Shown: positions 1 to 10,997 of the stretch, piece by piece
Layout of the letters: each line of letters starts with the position of its first letter
Position numbering within the stretch: the stretch's first letter is position 1
Assembly (NCBI GenBank): GCA_002946415.1
Contig: NJPS01000006.1
Location: forward strand, 372,001 to 436,000
Reading direction: 5' to 3'
DNA length: 64,000 nt
DNA from: Rutstroemia sp. NJR-2017a BVV2
Lineage: Eukaryota > Ascomycota > Leotiomycetes > Helotiales > Rutstroemiaceae
Notes under the pieces: model-generated
Told to the model about the DNA's origin: nothing
Database searches by the model: none
The model's input: only the letters and a program-made list of their open reading frames with translations
Program-made: the position numbers and the translations under genes

Positions 1-512
1 TCTCCTGTTGACCGAGCTGCCTGCCATCTTGTCTTCCAGTCTCTCTACAGAATTTCTTCCCTCCGAGAGGACACACGATAGCATCCTCACCTAATTCCAA
101 GCTCGACTCTTCCTCTGCATCAGGATCCATTTCTTCGGCAGGGTAACCCGCCATCTTTCTGGCGTTGTTCTTGGACACTTTATGTTGAAGGGACATAAGG
201 TGTTTGACCAGACCTCGTCGCTCCTTGATTATATCCGTGCCACGATCACAGTTACCGACTGGACAGGGTGCTCGTACATATGGAATACCCGTAGATGCTC
301 TGAGTGGAACCGCATATTGTCTGGCTTCTTTTCTGCTGAGTTTATGCCAATGTTGCAGATGCATGAAATATCTTTCCCTCGCCTGGAAGATATCGTATTT
401 ATGGCCTTTCCAGGGTAGAGAAAACAAGCTGCCGTGGTTTGGGACATTAAATTGTAGGTGAGCAATATTGTCCAATGAATGTCCTGAAGAATCTGAGACA
501 TGGTAGTAGTTT
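1..512 (-). pseudogene. C2H2-like zinc-finger coding remnant, running off the left edge
   Basis: The minus strand is open in one frame from about 512 down to base 1. Its translation has a zinc-finger-like stretch with CPVGNCDRG followed by LVKHLMSLQH (about 290-190), preceded by a His-rich segment (HLQHWHKL), and then an acidic stretch and a CPLGGKKFC segment near the window edge. There is no good Met near the start of the frame; a stop lies just upstream, inside the 72-bp repeats. It lies directly downstream, in the coding sense, of the DUF3435 debris at 680-2860, whose family often carries C-terminal C2H2 fingers. It is most simply the C-terminal part of that relic. A separate C2H2 gene continuing to the left is possible. 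Confidence 0.45.
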
Positions 513-693
513 TATTGTCTCATTGTCCTTGGGATATTCTTCTCAAACGAATGTCAGGAAGAACCTGGGTCATTTTCATGGTTTCGTTGTCCAATTGTCT
601 TCTGGGCGTTGTTGTCAACCGAATGTCTTAGAAAATTTCAGACATTGTAAATTTTTCATTGTCCAATTGTCTTTTGGCTACTGTTTTTGGCCT
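478..693 (-). repeat. 72-bp tandem repeat, three copies, in coding phase
   Basis: Units begin at 478, 550 and 622, each with aatgtc, giving an exact 72-bp period. On the minus strand each unit encodes 24 residues around a core like QLDNE...TMS.I..DIRL, interrupted by TAA and TGA in two places. The plus strand is open across all three units. The flanking debris is minus-strand coding, so I read this as an internal 24-residue repeat of the decayed gene. The sequence between copies is diverged. Confidence 0.7.
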
Positions 694-2862
694 GTTATAT
701 CTGCACCGGAGACACTGCTCCCATGTTGACTGCTCCCATGGTAGTTGAGGCCATTCCTTGAAACATAAGATTTCCCGCAGGTATCATAGACAAAATTCCG
801 AGGTTGCAGTTCTTCAGCCATGTCCGGAAGTTGAGCTGTGTTGTCCCTATATCTGCGACTGCGTTCATGGTCGTTCAATATTCTCATATCGTGATACGAG
901 AACTAACACCCGGATGAGCCATAGAGACAGTGCTTTCTGAATTGCGATGGGGAATCTTTAACGTGATATACATCACTTTTACCAGATGTCTTGCTTGCAT
1001 TTCAAGGGCATCCCAGACCATCTCCTGCCAAAGTTTAAGAGACACCGCGATTCTCGTCCTGTATACTTCGCTGTAACACCACGAATGTAGCTGGACACCG
1101 AATGGTCAAGAGCAGCGGCAACATCAGATGTAACCCTCGCATTCAGTTTGGCTCCATTATTTCTCAATTACTGTAGATCCTTCGCAGTCCCTCTTCTGAG
1201 ATCGTGGGTCCATAACCGCTTCAGAATTCCTTTCTTCTGGCCAGCTAAGTTCAGGCTTATGAGCATCTGTTGTGTACCTGCAGGCTTACTGAAGTCCAAG
1301 CTGCGATCACTGGGCTGAATCGTTGTAGTAATAGGCTGAGTTGGGTTTCTCCAATGAGAGACTTTTCGAGGGTCTCCAGGAGATATGAGGGAGTACTTCT
1401 TGAATGGCTCTTGCTTCAATCTGGAGATTTCTGATTGCATGGATAAGAAGAACTGTGATCGAACACAATATGGTATTGCCTAACTTCTTGAGAGGTGTCC
1501 GTCAAATCTTGCGAAACTCGGTAGGGTCATTCTTTGTCCCCTTCTCCCATCGCAAAGTCACCTAGACTTGGAGGTTTTCAAACGCCGTACCGCCAACCAG
1601 CACAATTCTAACGTCGGACCAATTGCAGAACTCATTATTATGATAAGTTCTCGACTGTGCGACTTCGCCTGAACGAGTATCCAACGATGATTGCATCACA
1701 ATCGATAGCCAGCGATTGATAGTGACATCCCAAGAACGCGTTCCGTTGGTAAAGGCATCGAGGTAAGCCACCAGAATGGATGAAGTGTAGGAAAGCCAAC
1801 CAATTGAGCTGGTCGCCATCGGCCTACAGTGAGTTTATTCTCTTTGACTAGAGACTCCACCATTGCTCTGAGTCGGGAATTGTCATGAGCAGAAAGTCTG
1901 AAATCCTCGTAGAGGAAGACCAAACGACTCACCAACAGCCGCAACCCGTTTTCGAGAGATAACTTCGAATATGCAGGCTTCTCGGCGATTCTTGAATGTA
2001 GTTGTTCAATAATATGGCCAGCAAAGTGACATATATCAGCCCCAGCCTAGCGGTTTTCCGATGCGGCAATGTTTTTGGACCATTTCGTACTCCTGTCATC
2101 CAAGCCCGAAACAAATTCTCCCGCAGCTGCGTATAAGCAGGAGCACTAGGGGCATCTACCTGGTCAGTGAGGTTCCTTAATACGTTTCTTTAAGGTGATT
2201 CGGTCCGCTGTGGTGGTTGCAAGCATTGAATCGTTAGTATGTTGCCCAGCATTTGTGAAAGGATGTCCCAAAGACTTTGAGACATTACATTGTTTTCACT
2301 GATTGAATATCCGTTGGGCATTTTTATTGGTTTGTTACAGCTCCAGCTATGTCGATATGCGGATCCTTTGGGCAGTTTTGTTGCACATCTCAAAATTGGC
2401 ACCTCGATTCTCAATTCGAGCCATATCGCTATACGGATTCAATTGGCAATTTTGTTGCATATCTTAACATCGGCACCTCGATTCTCCAGCTCGAGCAATC
2501 TCGCTATACGGATTAATGATCCACTGTCTTTCCGATAGTTTTCGGTATCATTGCCATCGCTATTGCTATCGGTATTGGTGTCGAGTTCAACCACATCGCG
2601 TTTCCGCTTTTGGGCTTCATCTTTCGAATTTCGAAGGCAGAAGATTTGAGCGTATTCTTCTTCCAGCGTGGGAGAATCTGTCCAGTGCCGAGCAAGGTCT
2701 CAACATCATAATCGTTGACCAACTCGCTGATCGCCTATCTGCCTGGATTCGACTTCGGCTCATTTCAAGATAGGATAGTTCTGCCATCCATCGTGATATG
2801 CTTTCCATCTGGTCCTTTGAATGCATTGCCCTATGGCTGTCTGAAGTTCCGAGGCGTTCCAT
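678..2862 (-). pseudogene. DUF3435-type tyrosine recombinase gene, decayed
   Basis: Minus-strand fragments line up in the order expected for a fungal DUF3435 protein, a tyrosine-recombinase-like family that includes Starship captains. Near 1696-1640 is SSLDTRSGEVAQS, like the first catalytic Arg box. Near 1550-1450 comes EKGTKNDPTEFRK, typical of the KGkKn segment. Near 1195-1175 is THDLRRGTAKD, the HxxR box. Near 1125-1060 is VAAALDHS with a downstream KYTG, the nucleophile region. A C2H2-like YDTCGKSYVSRNGLNYH follows at about 800. In-frame stops interrupt it at about 1562 (TAG), about 1511 (TGA) and 1168-1170 (TAA), and several fragments change frame. Stops at likely Gln/Arg codons fit C-to-T decay such as RIP, but I computed no RIP index. 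No terminal repeats or target-site duplication were found. N-terminal limits are vague. Confidence 0.65.
2286..2520 (-). repeat. 74/75-bp tandem repeat in the upstream part of the relic
   Basis: Units start with cgg at 2360, 2434 and 2509 (spacing 74 then 75), with a shorter, more diverged copy before 2360. The minus strand reads as a 25-residue unit around IRIARLLELENRGAD..., so 75 bp is the coding period and the 74-bp unit carries a one-base deletion that shifts frame. This is a second, unrelated repeat in the same decayed gene, toward its N-terminus. Confidence 0.6.
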
Positions 2863-3349
2863 TGCTAGTATACATCGTCTTCAACCTAACCAGATCCTTC
2901 TTTCCTACCCTACCGCAGCACCTCGCAACCTCGATTATGGCTCACGTTGAATCCCCAACACGGCGGCTCGTTGGAATTTTCGGAATACTGAAAATCTATT
3001 TGGCAGAATATAAAAGGTTGGAATGGGATTGGGAGGTTGGGATTGAATTAAAAGGTTCAACGTATTGGGTTGAGATAGAGATTGAAGAATAGAAGTAGAG
3101 ATCGAAAGGTAGAGAGAAAGATAGTAATGAAGATTAATAGGTAGAGAGTATAAAACGAGAAGTGAATATCGGAAGGTGAGAGAAAACTGAAATATTTAAA
3201 CCTCAGCTTTGCTTCTTACAAACATCTTCTTCCACTTCCTTTCAACTACTCAACCTCATTCAAATCCTTTCCAATTACACCCTTTCCAACTCAAATTTCC
3301 TCCAATCGCCATCTAATCTATTCTACCTCTCATCGATACTTTTATCAAC

Positions 3350-4308
3350 TGTGCTGCTGTCGCGAATCATACCAAAAGCAGTGATCAGTGCGACTTCACT
3401 GTATGTTTGAAGGTTGATATCGCAAGCAACTTAACGGGTACAGAAAAGTTCAATTACTGCGGCAGAGAACATGCAAAAAAGAAGCTGGTAAGTTTCTTCG
3501 ATGCAACTTCAGTCCATTCCGAAGACTAACACAATAAGCAAGCTACACTCTGTGCCCAGAAAACGCTTCAATTTTGAAACCTGAACTGAGAGAAGGTAAG
3601 TTTCTCGAATGTTCCTCTCCGATCTATCTGGAAACAGTAAACTTACAAGTTCCAGATCAGCACCGGTCAAGATTCAAGAGCTGGAAGATAGTTTGACCTA
3701 CGGCTACAAAAATAATCAATCAGTTTTGGAGAAATTGGTTCTTGAGCGTGGAACAACCGCCTGTGAACTAAACCAAACTGTTGCGGGTTTGGCGAAAAAT
3801 GCTCCGAAATCCGCAGACACTGTTGAACACGGTGCACAAATTGTCTTGACGACTATACAGCATGCACTCAAGGAGGCATACGAGGAAGTTTCTGGACTTT
3901 TGGAGGCTGAAAAACATCGGAAGGATACCCTCTTTAATCCGTGCAGTAATGAGGCTCGAACTGCAAGACCCGAGGCGCCGATGTTGACAACAGAACACCG
4001 CAAGAGGTGTGATGACGCAGGCAATACCCTCGAGTTACTGGTGTTTAAGTGCATTCATAATCTTTAGAAGATCCCCAAGGACATTTGGAAGCACGCCGCC
4101 TACTACGAAATATTCCTCAAGGTCGAAGATATTCCAGATCTTACTGAAGAGGACTTCAAACATCTCGACCCATCGGACCTCTTTGTGGCAGGTGTTCCCG
4201 ATGAAATCAAGGAGAGTTGGGCGAACCGAATCGAAGAAATGAAGTCCGCATTTGTGCATCTCCAGGAAGTCAGCCATCCAAATGATGTCTACCATTACTT
4301 GAACTCCT
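3350..4308 (+). pseudogene. C-x4-C...YCGREH zinc-finger protein gene, broken
   Basis: An intron-containing plus-strand gene can be followed but not closed. Exon 1 (to 3487) encodes QCDFTVC, then about 18 residues, then YCGREHAKK, a zinc-binding pattern seen at the N-terminus of various fungal proteins. Intron 1 is 3488-3538 (GTAAGT, branch ctaac). Exon 2 gives YTLCPENAS...; intron 2 is about 3596-3660. Exon 3 gives APVKIQELEDSL and a long helical-looking stretch with no known domain. Three lesions are visible. The zinc-finger frame meets exon 2 only if one base is added in the A6 run at about 3475-3480. TAG at 4065-4067 interrupts an otherwise continuous frame that resumes with KIPKDIWKHAAYYEIF and ends at about 4308. 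No AUG is found upstream of the finger. The remainder has no function I can name. Confidence 0.45.
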
Positions 4309-5427
4309 AACAATCTGACCGCAGCACAATCCCAATCGACTGGAACACAACTTCTCCGATCAAAGTGGCATAAGAGAACGTTCTCGCCAACGAGGAGAGC
4401 CAACAGAAATTCAATCACTGATCGCATTGCCGAACTTTCTCCTCTTTCTGAAGTTGCTTTTCGACGCTCGCGGCTCGACATCTCGGCCTCACAGTTCTAC
4501 CATCAATTCTCGATTTATTTCGCTGTCATACACACGTTATTCGGTCGATGCTTTGCTCTTCATATCGAACTCCTTGCTCTCGACATCGATTGTTTCTTTT
4601 CTTTTCTTCGGTTCCGGTTGATCTGCTCGTTCGACTGCATCACGGGTCGCAGGGAGAAGTGGCTAATGCTCGAATGAGGGATCCGCATTATGAACATAGA
4701 GGGTTGGCGTTCGATCTTCGAGATTGACTATTTTACCTCCCGAGGGCATCTGGTGGTTTTACTCGTTTTAAAAAAGCGGTGGAAGTTGCTTGGTGCAATC
4801 CACAAGTGGATGATTATCTGGATTTCTCAGTTTTGCGCTTTTCTCCAGCTTCGATCTCAATGCGAGATAGATACTATTCAGCTAGATATTACTTACAAAT
4901 GAAATCAGTTTCATTTCGAGTTGTTTTCAAACTGTGATATTTCCAAGTCCATATCGATTCAAAAAGGCCTTCGGCAACTTCGAGTTTTAGATCTCTGAAT
5001 CCTTACTTCGAGTTAGGTTCGACTCGAGTTGTGGTAAGAAGTAACAAACTGATAATAATAACCAAAAAAAATATTTGGACAACGAAAACGTTACAATGTT
5101 TAAAGCTCCTCGAGTATTCATTTAACAATAGTAACTAACCGTAATATATTATCCTACACCAGTTTGTTCATTCTGCTCTGGTGAGACAATATAGGTAGGA
5201 ATGGTATAGCTCAAGGATGAACATGAGAGCCATTTGGCGATGCACTTGCAAGTTTTCTCAATGATTGTGTATTCGAGAGTTGGACATTCAAAGTCTACGA
5301 TTGTGTCTCTGAGTGCTGGACATTGAAGATACTCTTTCTGCTGAAACTTGCAGCCAACGGTATATGCATTTCCTGGAAAGACCTTGGGAAGAATAGGAAG
5401 ATTAGTTGATATACCTGTAACAACCCC
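4309..5427. other. No recognisable gene
   Basis: The plus strand stays open through roughly 4370-4680 without a convincing start or any motif I know. The rest (4700-5427) is AT-rich with many stops in all frames. It probably belongs to the decayed block at the left of the window and forms the 3' flank of LAS1. Confidence 0.5.
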
Positions 5428-6486
5428 TCAGACCACACCTATGGGTTTGGGAATCCAAGGGCCCTCCCATCTTGCCCACCCCTTTTGTTTGCTTTCAACC
5501 GATGCGTCCTCATCCTCGTTCATAGGTAAGTCCGGATCAACTTCGTTATCCCCCTCATCGTCAGCCTCACCATCGTCCATACCCAGCTCACGATCGAGTT
5601 CCAGCATCTCCGCACGAAATCCATCGAGATCCTTCATCGGCGTCGCTGGCTGTGACGCGCTCTTCGTCGACTTCAAATCCTCCTCTAAATCGTATATTTT
5701 ATCCATCATCCTTAAGTACCTCATCATTATGCCCGCATCCACATCTCCCGACCCCACCTCCTGTACTTCCCTCGTCAACTCAGCCAGATCAAATTCTTTT
5801 AACCGCTCTATACTCAAATCCTCCTCCATCCCCTCAACCAGGACCGTCCGCACAAAGCTCCTAACATTATTCCCCCGCTCCTCTTCCACCTCCATTGACT
5901 TCCCCTTCCCCATCACTTCTTCCACCTCTTCCTCCCCCAGCACCAAATCCCTCCAATAAAAATCCCAAATCCACTTCAACGCCTTCCGCGCCGCAATCCT
6001 CAGCTTCGCCAACGACGGCAACTCCTCATGCGTAGCCTGATGTCTCAACTCCACATACGTCGCCGGCAACCCCAGCGTCTTCGCAATACTATACATACTC
6101 GACTTCCTGCGCCTATCCTGATGACTATCCAGGAGGCCCGTCACGAAACTATTCCCGTCCAAAATCAGCACCGCTATCAACCCCCTACCCAATTCTCAAA
6201 ATCAAAGGAGCGAAGAAACATACCGACAAAACGCCGCCGAATACGCCGCGCGCACGCAATACGTCGAGTTCCCCGGGACATCGTTCAAGATGGCCGACGT
6301 GATAATCGCCGTCGATTCCACCAGATGCGGGCAATTCCCCCGCTGCATCCAGACGGAGACCAGGGCGACGGCGTCGCGCAGCTGTGCGAGATTCGGGGGG
6401 AGGGAGGTGTCGGAGGGGTAGAGGGAGGAGCGCACGCGGAGGAGCTCGTGGCGGGTGCGCCAGGGGGTTATTACGTATTGCACCAT
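5428..6486 (-). CDS. LAS1: Las1-type pre-rRNA processing endonuclease
   Basis: Two exons (6486-6224 and 6148-5428) with a 75-nt intron (6223-6149, GTATGT...ATAG) give 327 residues. The join reads AAFCR-FVTGLLD, the sequence expected for Las1. Residues 1-130 form the Las1/HEPN domain: [11 protein letters not shown] at the start, and RHQATH at about 123-128, the RxxxxH catalytic motif of HEPN nucleases. The protein ends in WIPKPIGVV, as fungal Las1 proteins do. Las1 pairs with the Grc3 polynucleotide kinase and cleaves ITS2 at site C2 in the nucleolus during 60S maturation. The middle (about 150-300) is acidic and variable. A shorter intron with an acceptor at 6185 would also keep frame but inserts residues that break the conserved segment. 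Confidence 0.9.
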
Positions 6487-7118
6487 AGTGGAGCGGGGTA
6501 GTTTTCTTCTTCTGCGGTTTTTCTTTTTAGGGGGAGTGTTTGAGATGGAGAATGGTGAGGCGATGTGGTTTTTCTTTTTTTGCGCAGTTGATGCCAAGGA
6601 TTTGAGGCTGAATGATGAGGAAATGACGCGGGAAGTTTCGTTAGCGTGATGAGGGGTCTGGAACAACTTTAAATTGTTTATTGACAGCCACCAGAGCTCT
6701 GCTACTCCTATGCCAAGGGGTTCACATGCCTCAATCTCTCCTTTGTTATGCTCAGGTCTCATTAATAGTCTACTCATTAATGTCATTTTCATTTCGATTT
6801 AATCAAATGCCAATTTTCAGAAATATTTGTGTTGATTTGTTGATGAATTGATCTATTTACAATTGCCTGAATGTGATCGAATATGGGTATGAGTAATAAT
6901 AAAACGTCCTGTGTTTGAGTCCATGCTCACTCAACCCGGTCATTGCTGACGATATCCATTGTAATGTAATGCCTTTGCCCCGAGTCATGCCAGACCGACC
7001 TGTATCCTACCAGAACTCCGTCGCTAAAAGTCAAATAATCCCCAAATGCTAGTTCATGAATAAATGAAGTCATAATGTCCCTTTTATATCCCGCCTGGAG
7101 ATCCTTTTATCCCTATTT
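6487..7118. other. Intergenic, LAS1 promoter side
   Basis: This 632-bp stretch lies between the LAS1 start and the stop of the next minus-strand gene. It contains T-runs and AT-rich sequence and no credible reading frame. It should hold the LAS1 promoter and the 3' end of the upstream gene. Confidence 0.6.
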
Positions 7119-8318
7119 TTAGATCCAGCCTGTGACGCCATAAGTTGCGGTGTTTAGATTCGCAAAGTTTTGTGTAGGTCCAGACGCAAAGCTGGTAACG
7201 TCTGCTACTGGAGCAGATGTTGGTTGCGTAGTGTTTTCTGGTACCGACTCCTCCTCTTCCTCTTCCTCTTCCTCATCTTCGGCTTCGCCATCCTCTTCCT
7301 CGTCGTCGTCCTCGTCTTCTTTGGCAGTAGGTGGTTGCCATGTCTCTTCCAACTTTAATCCCTTTCCAACTGATTCGGTTCGTCGGTATGTCGACCCCAA
7401 TAATTGTGACATGATTCGGTAATTGTCTAGCTGTGGGTCGGCTAGAGATGTTTTGCTATTGTCCGGTGTGTCATATAGACCCATGCCGATCAGCTCCTCC
7501 CCCTCTGGCTCATCTTCGGAGAGTGGGTGATATGGAATAGATTCCTCGGAAGTGAAAGAAGGTTCGGGGTGTTGAATAGGTAGGAAGTTATCGGGGGTGG
7601 GTGGGGCAGTAGCATCTTCAAATCCATTGGCGGCGAAATGGTTCCAATCGAAATGAGAATACATTGTTGGATCTTGGTTGTTATCCATCGAGGATGCTTG
7701 GATGGACATCATTGGGTCATCCATCGAAGTATGATCTGGGGTGTATGTTTGGGCGAAGGGAAATGAGGTTGTTGCGAATGGGTACGACTGATCGGTCTCG
7801 TTGAAAGGCATTGACATTGGCGAGAAGCTTGACGCGGGGGAGGCATATCCAGAGTATATGGCTGGGGTGGAAGCGTTGAAGTTTGGAAATTCTTGCTGGA
7901 ATGGATACCCAGAAGGTTGTCCTGCTTGGTAGATTTGATCGGGTGTGAGTTGGGTAGATGGGTGCCAGCTAACAGGACGGTGGGGTTTGATGGGCATCTG
8001 GAATTGTTCGTTCGAGTTCCATGTGTTAGAAGCCATCATTGGTTGATCCACCGCAGGCATCCTCCTTCGATATGGGCTATCTGACATGACAGTCTTTCGT
8101 CGATTGAGTAGTGCAGAACTCCGCGGGCTGTTGCTCGTGCTGGATGGTTTGGAAACACGCATTGGTGCCATAGCTCGCTGCCCATTTGACATTGACAATC
8201 GGTATCGAGGTTGGCTGGATTGTACCATTTGTCGGGAAACATCTTCCAAAAGCATTTCAACGTTGTCGTAGCCCATCATGTTCGCACCGTATGCCGAAGT
8301 CATGTATCCTGCGTCCAT
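7119..8318 (-). CDS. Unrecognised 399-residue Ser/Pro/Met-rich acidic protein
   Basis: One uninterrupted frame of 399 codons begins MDAGYMTSAYGANMMGYDNVEMLLEDVS and has no introns. The N-terminus (about 1-40) could be a short amphipathic helix. Residues 40-270 are low-complexity Ser/Pro/Gln/Met with basic patches such as LLNRRKTV and PYRRRMP. Residues about 290-330 (YRIMSQLLGSTYRRTESVGKGLKLEETW) look ordered and are the likeliest conserved core. Residues 330-362 are almost entirely Glu/Asp. No enzyme motif, signal peptide or membrane segment is visible. Composition suggests a nuclear or regulatory protein, but that is inference. A consensus GTAAGT donor on the minus strand near 8590 could belong to a 5'-UTR intron. 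Its upstream flank is a 9.7 kb gene-free stretch. Confidence 0.7.
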   Translation of the reverse strand: MDAGYMTSAYGANMMGYDNVEMLLEDVSRQMVQSSQPRYRLSMSNGQRAMAPMRVSKPSSTSNSPRSSALLNRRKTVMSDSPYRRRMPAVDQPMMASNTWNSNEQFQMPIKPHRPVSWHPSTQLTPDQIYQAGQPSGYPFQQEFPNFNASTPAIYSGYASPASSFSPMSMPFNETDQSYPFATTSFPFAQTYTPDHTSMDDPMMSIQASSMDNNQDPTMYSHFDWNHFAANGFEDATAPPTPDNFLPIQHPEPSFTSEESIPYHPLSEDEPEGEELIGMGLYDTPDNSKTSLADPQLDNYRIMSQLLGSTYRRTESVGKGLKLEETWQPPTAKEDEDDDEEEDGEAEDEEEEEEEEESVPENTTQPTSAPVADVTSFASGPTQNFANLNTATYGVTGWI

Positions 8319-10010
8319 GTTGTGTTGTCCACCAAAGGGAGTGTGATATGGTCAAGGGGTGTGATATCAAGTGATAAGAAAGTGATTGAAGTGATTGAGA
8401 GATGGAATGAGAAGGTCGAGGAGAGTATAAACGTCAACCGGACGTTAGCATTTGCGAAGGGATCATAGCCTTGATATGATTAGAGCTAAAGAATGTGAAC
8501 ACTTTATGAGAGGGATCTACCCAATCTTCCATGTGAGGACTAAAATATCGGCAGTACAAATATGAGAGAACACCATGCAAGTGACTTACCGTCGTAAGGT
8601 TGCGGTATGTCGTCTGTGTCATCTGGCTGATGATGGATCCCAATTGATCCCACGAATGGACAAGGATTAGACCACAGGGAATCTACCAGGTCTGAGCTTC
8701 CTCTGGGGATACTAGAGACCAAGGGCTTTGTTGGCGGTCAAAAGTCAAAGCCCCTGGCTTGTAACATGCGCGGGCTCGAAAAAGCCAGCGGTACAAGGGG
8801 AGCACCAAGGGAGAGGCGACATCCCGCGGCTGGATACGTCTCGCGTACGAGGCTCCTTCAAGGTGTGGGACAATCAAAGTGCGATGTGTCAATCGATGAA
8901 TCACTTTCCTAAATAGGCGAAGCTTGCTTCACATTTGCGAGGAAATGGCTCGGAAGGGAAGAGAAGGGCGGTCAGCTTGCATCAGCGCAAGGGTGGGATG
9001 GAGTGCATTTTTTCTGCATTTTTGCATTTTTCAGGGGTGTTTATATCAAGGGGGCCGAGCATTTAGAAAATGCTAATTCCACTTGCCATTGCCAATCACT
9101 TTCTGTGATACAGTACGCTGGAGTGGGGAGTGGGTAGTGTAGCGTACGCTCCGTAGTGGCACTGTTTGTACGGAACTACTACAAGTATGTGGTAGCACAC
9201 AGTTAATACAAGTCTTATGGCCGCTACGGGGTACTTTGGTACATTAGGATGGAGCATGGAGAGGAGGGATGGATCATGGAGCTGGATAGGCTGGTCCAGT
9301 ACGAAAGTATTGAAAGGTATCTTATACCAAACTAGCCCCAAAGTGTAGTCTCCCCGTAACCAAGTCAGCGCCTCCCTTAATCCTTAATGGAATGCTTTGT
9401 GTGTGGAATCACGATTCACACACGATACTGTGCTTTATCATTTCCAGTTCCATTTCGGCCCATCCATTCCAAGGTTCAATATGTTAGCTTTTTAGTTGGT
9501 GTTGTACGAAATCGTGCGCAGGTTAAAATGGAGAACCTGGGTCCAGTTTCTCGGCCTAGATGTCAACCATGGGAATGGCCCGAATGTAGAGGAGGAATCC
9601 GGTTAGATCGATGAGATCAGACAGGATCTTGGGAAGAGGTGATGCTTTGCGCCTTGTGTTGGTGCGCTGGTGTCAGGAGGTAGTGGTGGTGGTAAGTCGC
9701 GCGGCCCAGGGGGTTGCAAATGCAGGAGGAACAAACAGGTATGTCGTAATATGTAGCCATCGTAAACTATGAAGACACGACTCATCCATCCTCTCGATTT
9801 GGTGATATACAGTGCAGTGGGTAGGTCGGTGATGGCTGAGTGGATGATTGATAACGTTGGCTAATTTGATGGTCGGGATGATACTCTGTCTACCTTCGTA
9901 CTTCGTACAGGACCACACACAGGACTCCCTAGCACTGTTTCTATCTAGGGCTCTCACACTTCGTGCATCTTTGGACGTTTGTGAAGTTGCGAGCATGTTC
10001 CTTTTGTCGT

Positions 10011-10040
10011 AAATCTCCCAAAATCTCCCAAAATCTCCCA
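10011..10040. repeat. 10-bp tandem repeat, three copies
   Basis: AAATCTCCCA is repeated three times without change inside the gene-free stretch. It overlaps no gene. Confidence 0.85.
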
Positions 10041-10944
10041 AGGGAACAGAACCATTGGATGAATCAGGTAGAGCCGTGGATTTTCCTCTGGGCAAATGTA
10101 TATTCCGTAACGCTCCGCTTTATTTTTGCAGAAAAACGCGCTTGGCTCGAAATAAGAAGCTTGGAAAGAATTTGACGATGCCTTCGTGCCACTTTACTCC
10201 ATATTCATGTAACTAACTCCTGTACATGAGTAAATTTTCCTACCGCAAAGTAAGTCTTGCTTGCGGTGGAGATTTTGATGCAGGAGTAGATACCCAGGTC
10301 CCGACCGAGGACCAAGCCCCATCTTTTTCCGCGGTACAAGGCATCGTTAGTTAACCGCAGACTCGAACTTACTTCATACACACTCATTACACTTACATTC
10401 CTTAATACTCACACACTTCCTTCTGCACTCTGTACTCTGGATGGAGAACAGTTCCCCCATCCATGGACCAGCCACCATGACTGCTCCGAGGGTTGTCACG
10501 AAACACCAATAATCTGCATCAACTAAGCAACGAAAAGCCTCTTTGTGAAACTACGAGCCACAATCCACTTGGTGCGGAAAAACAGGGTCTAGTTCCTGCA
10601 ATATAATAATCTCTTTCATCCATCATATGTAAGTTTCGTCTAGCCATACACAGGTAAGCAGAGACAGTATTGTTACCGATCGTCAGAGATGATCTTACGC
10701 ATTCTTCCAATTTGTTAGAAAGTGTTCTAACTTGGGATCAGGCGTCAGATATTATGGAAACAACTCCGGGTAATAGTCCATGGTCATGGCCCATACTTCG
10801 TAGTGTGTCTATGTAGTATGTATGGGGTCTGCGGCCCCTGTGGTCTGTGTCTACTTGTAATGGCTGTCCAAGAAAAGCAATCATGATTGTTGGCACACAC
10901 ACACAGAGGTTGTGTATCCAGAGCATGAACCCGCGGCGAAGCAT

Positions 10945-10997
10945 CAGCATAAGCACAAGCACAAGCACAAGCAGAAGCAAGCACAAGCACAAGCACA
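10945..10997. repeat. Hexamer microsatellite (AGCACA)n
   Basis: Imperfect array of a six-base unit (agcaca, once agcaga), about eight units, in the gene-free stretch. The hexamer keeps a reading frame open and encodes Lys-His or Cys-Ala runs, but no gene surrounds it. Confidence 0.85.

Noticed and set aside
478..693. Regularly spaced repeat considered as a CRISPR-like array
   Set aside because: Units abut with no spacers, keep a coding period and lie in a fungal genome.
4035..4481. 148-codon minus-strand frame
   Set aside because: Antisense to the zinc-finger relic exon, which has sense-strand splice signals and a continuing frame; no motif on the minus side.
5348..5959. 203-codon plus-strand frame rich in Ser
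   Set aside because: Antisense shadow of LAS1; the minus strand carries the conserved Las1 motifs.
6185..6223. 39-nt intron in LAS1
   Set aside because: It keeps frame but is very short and inserts 12 residues between AAFCR and FVTGLLD; the 75-nt intron restores the conserved join.
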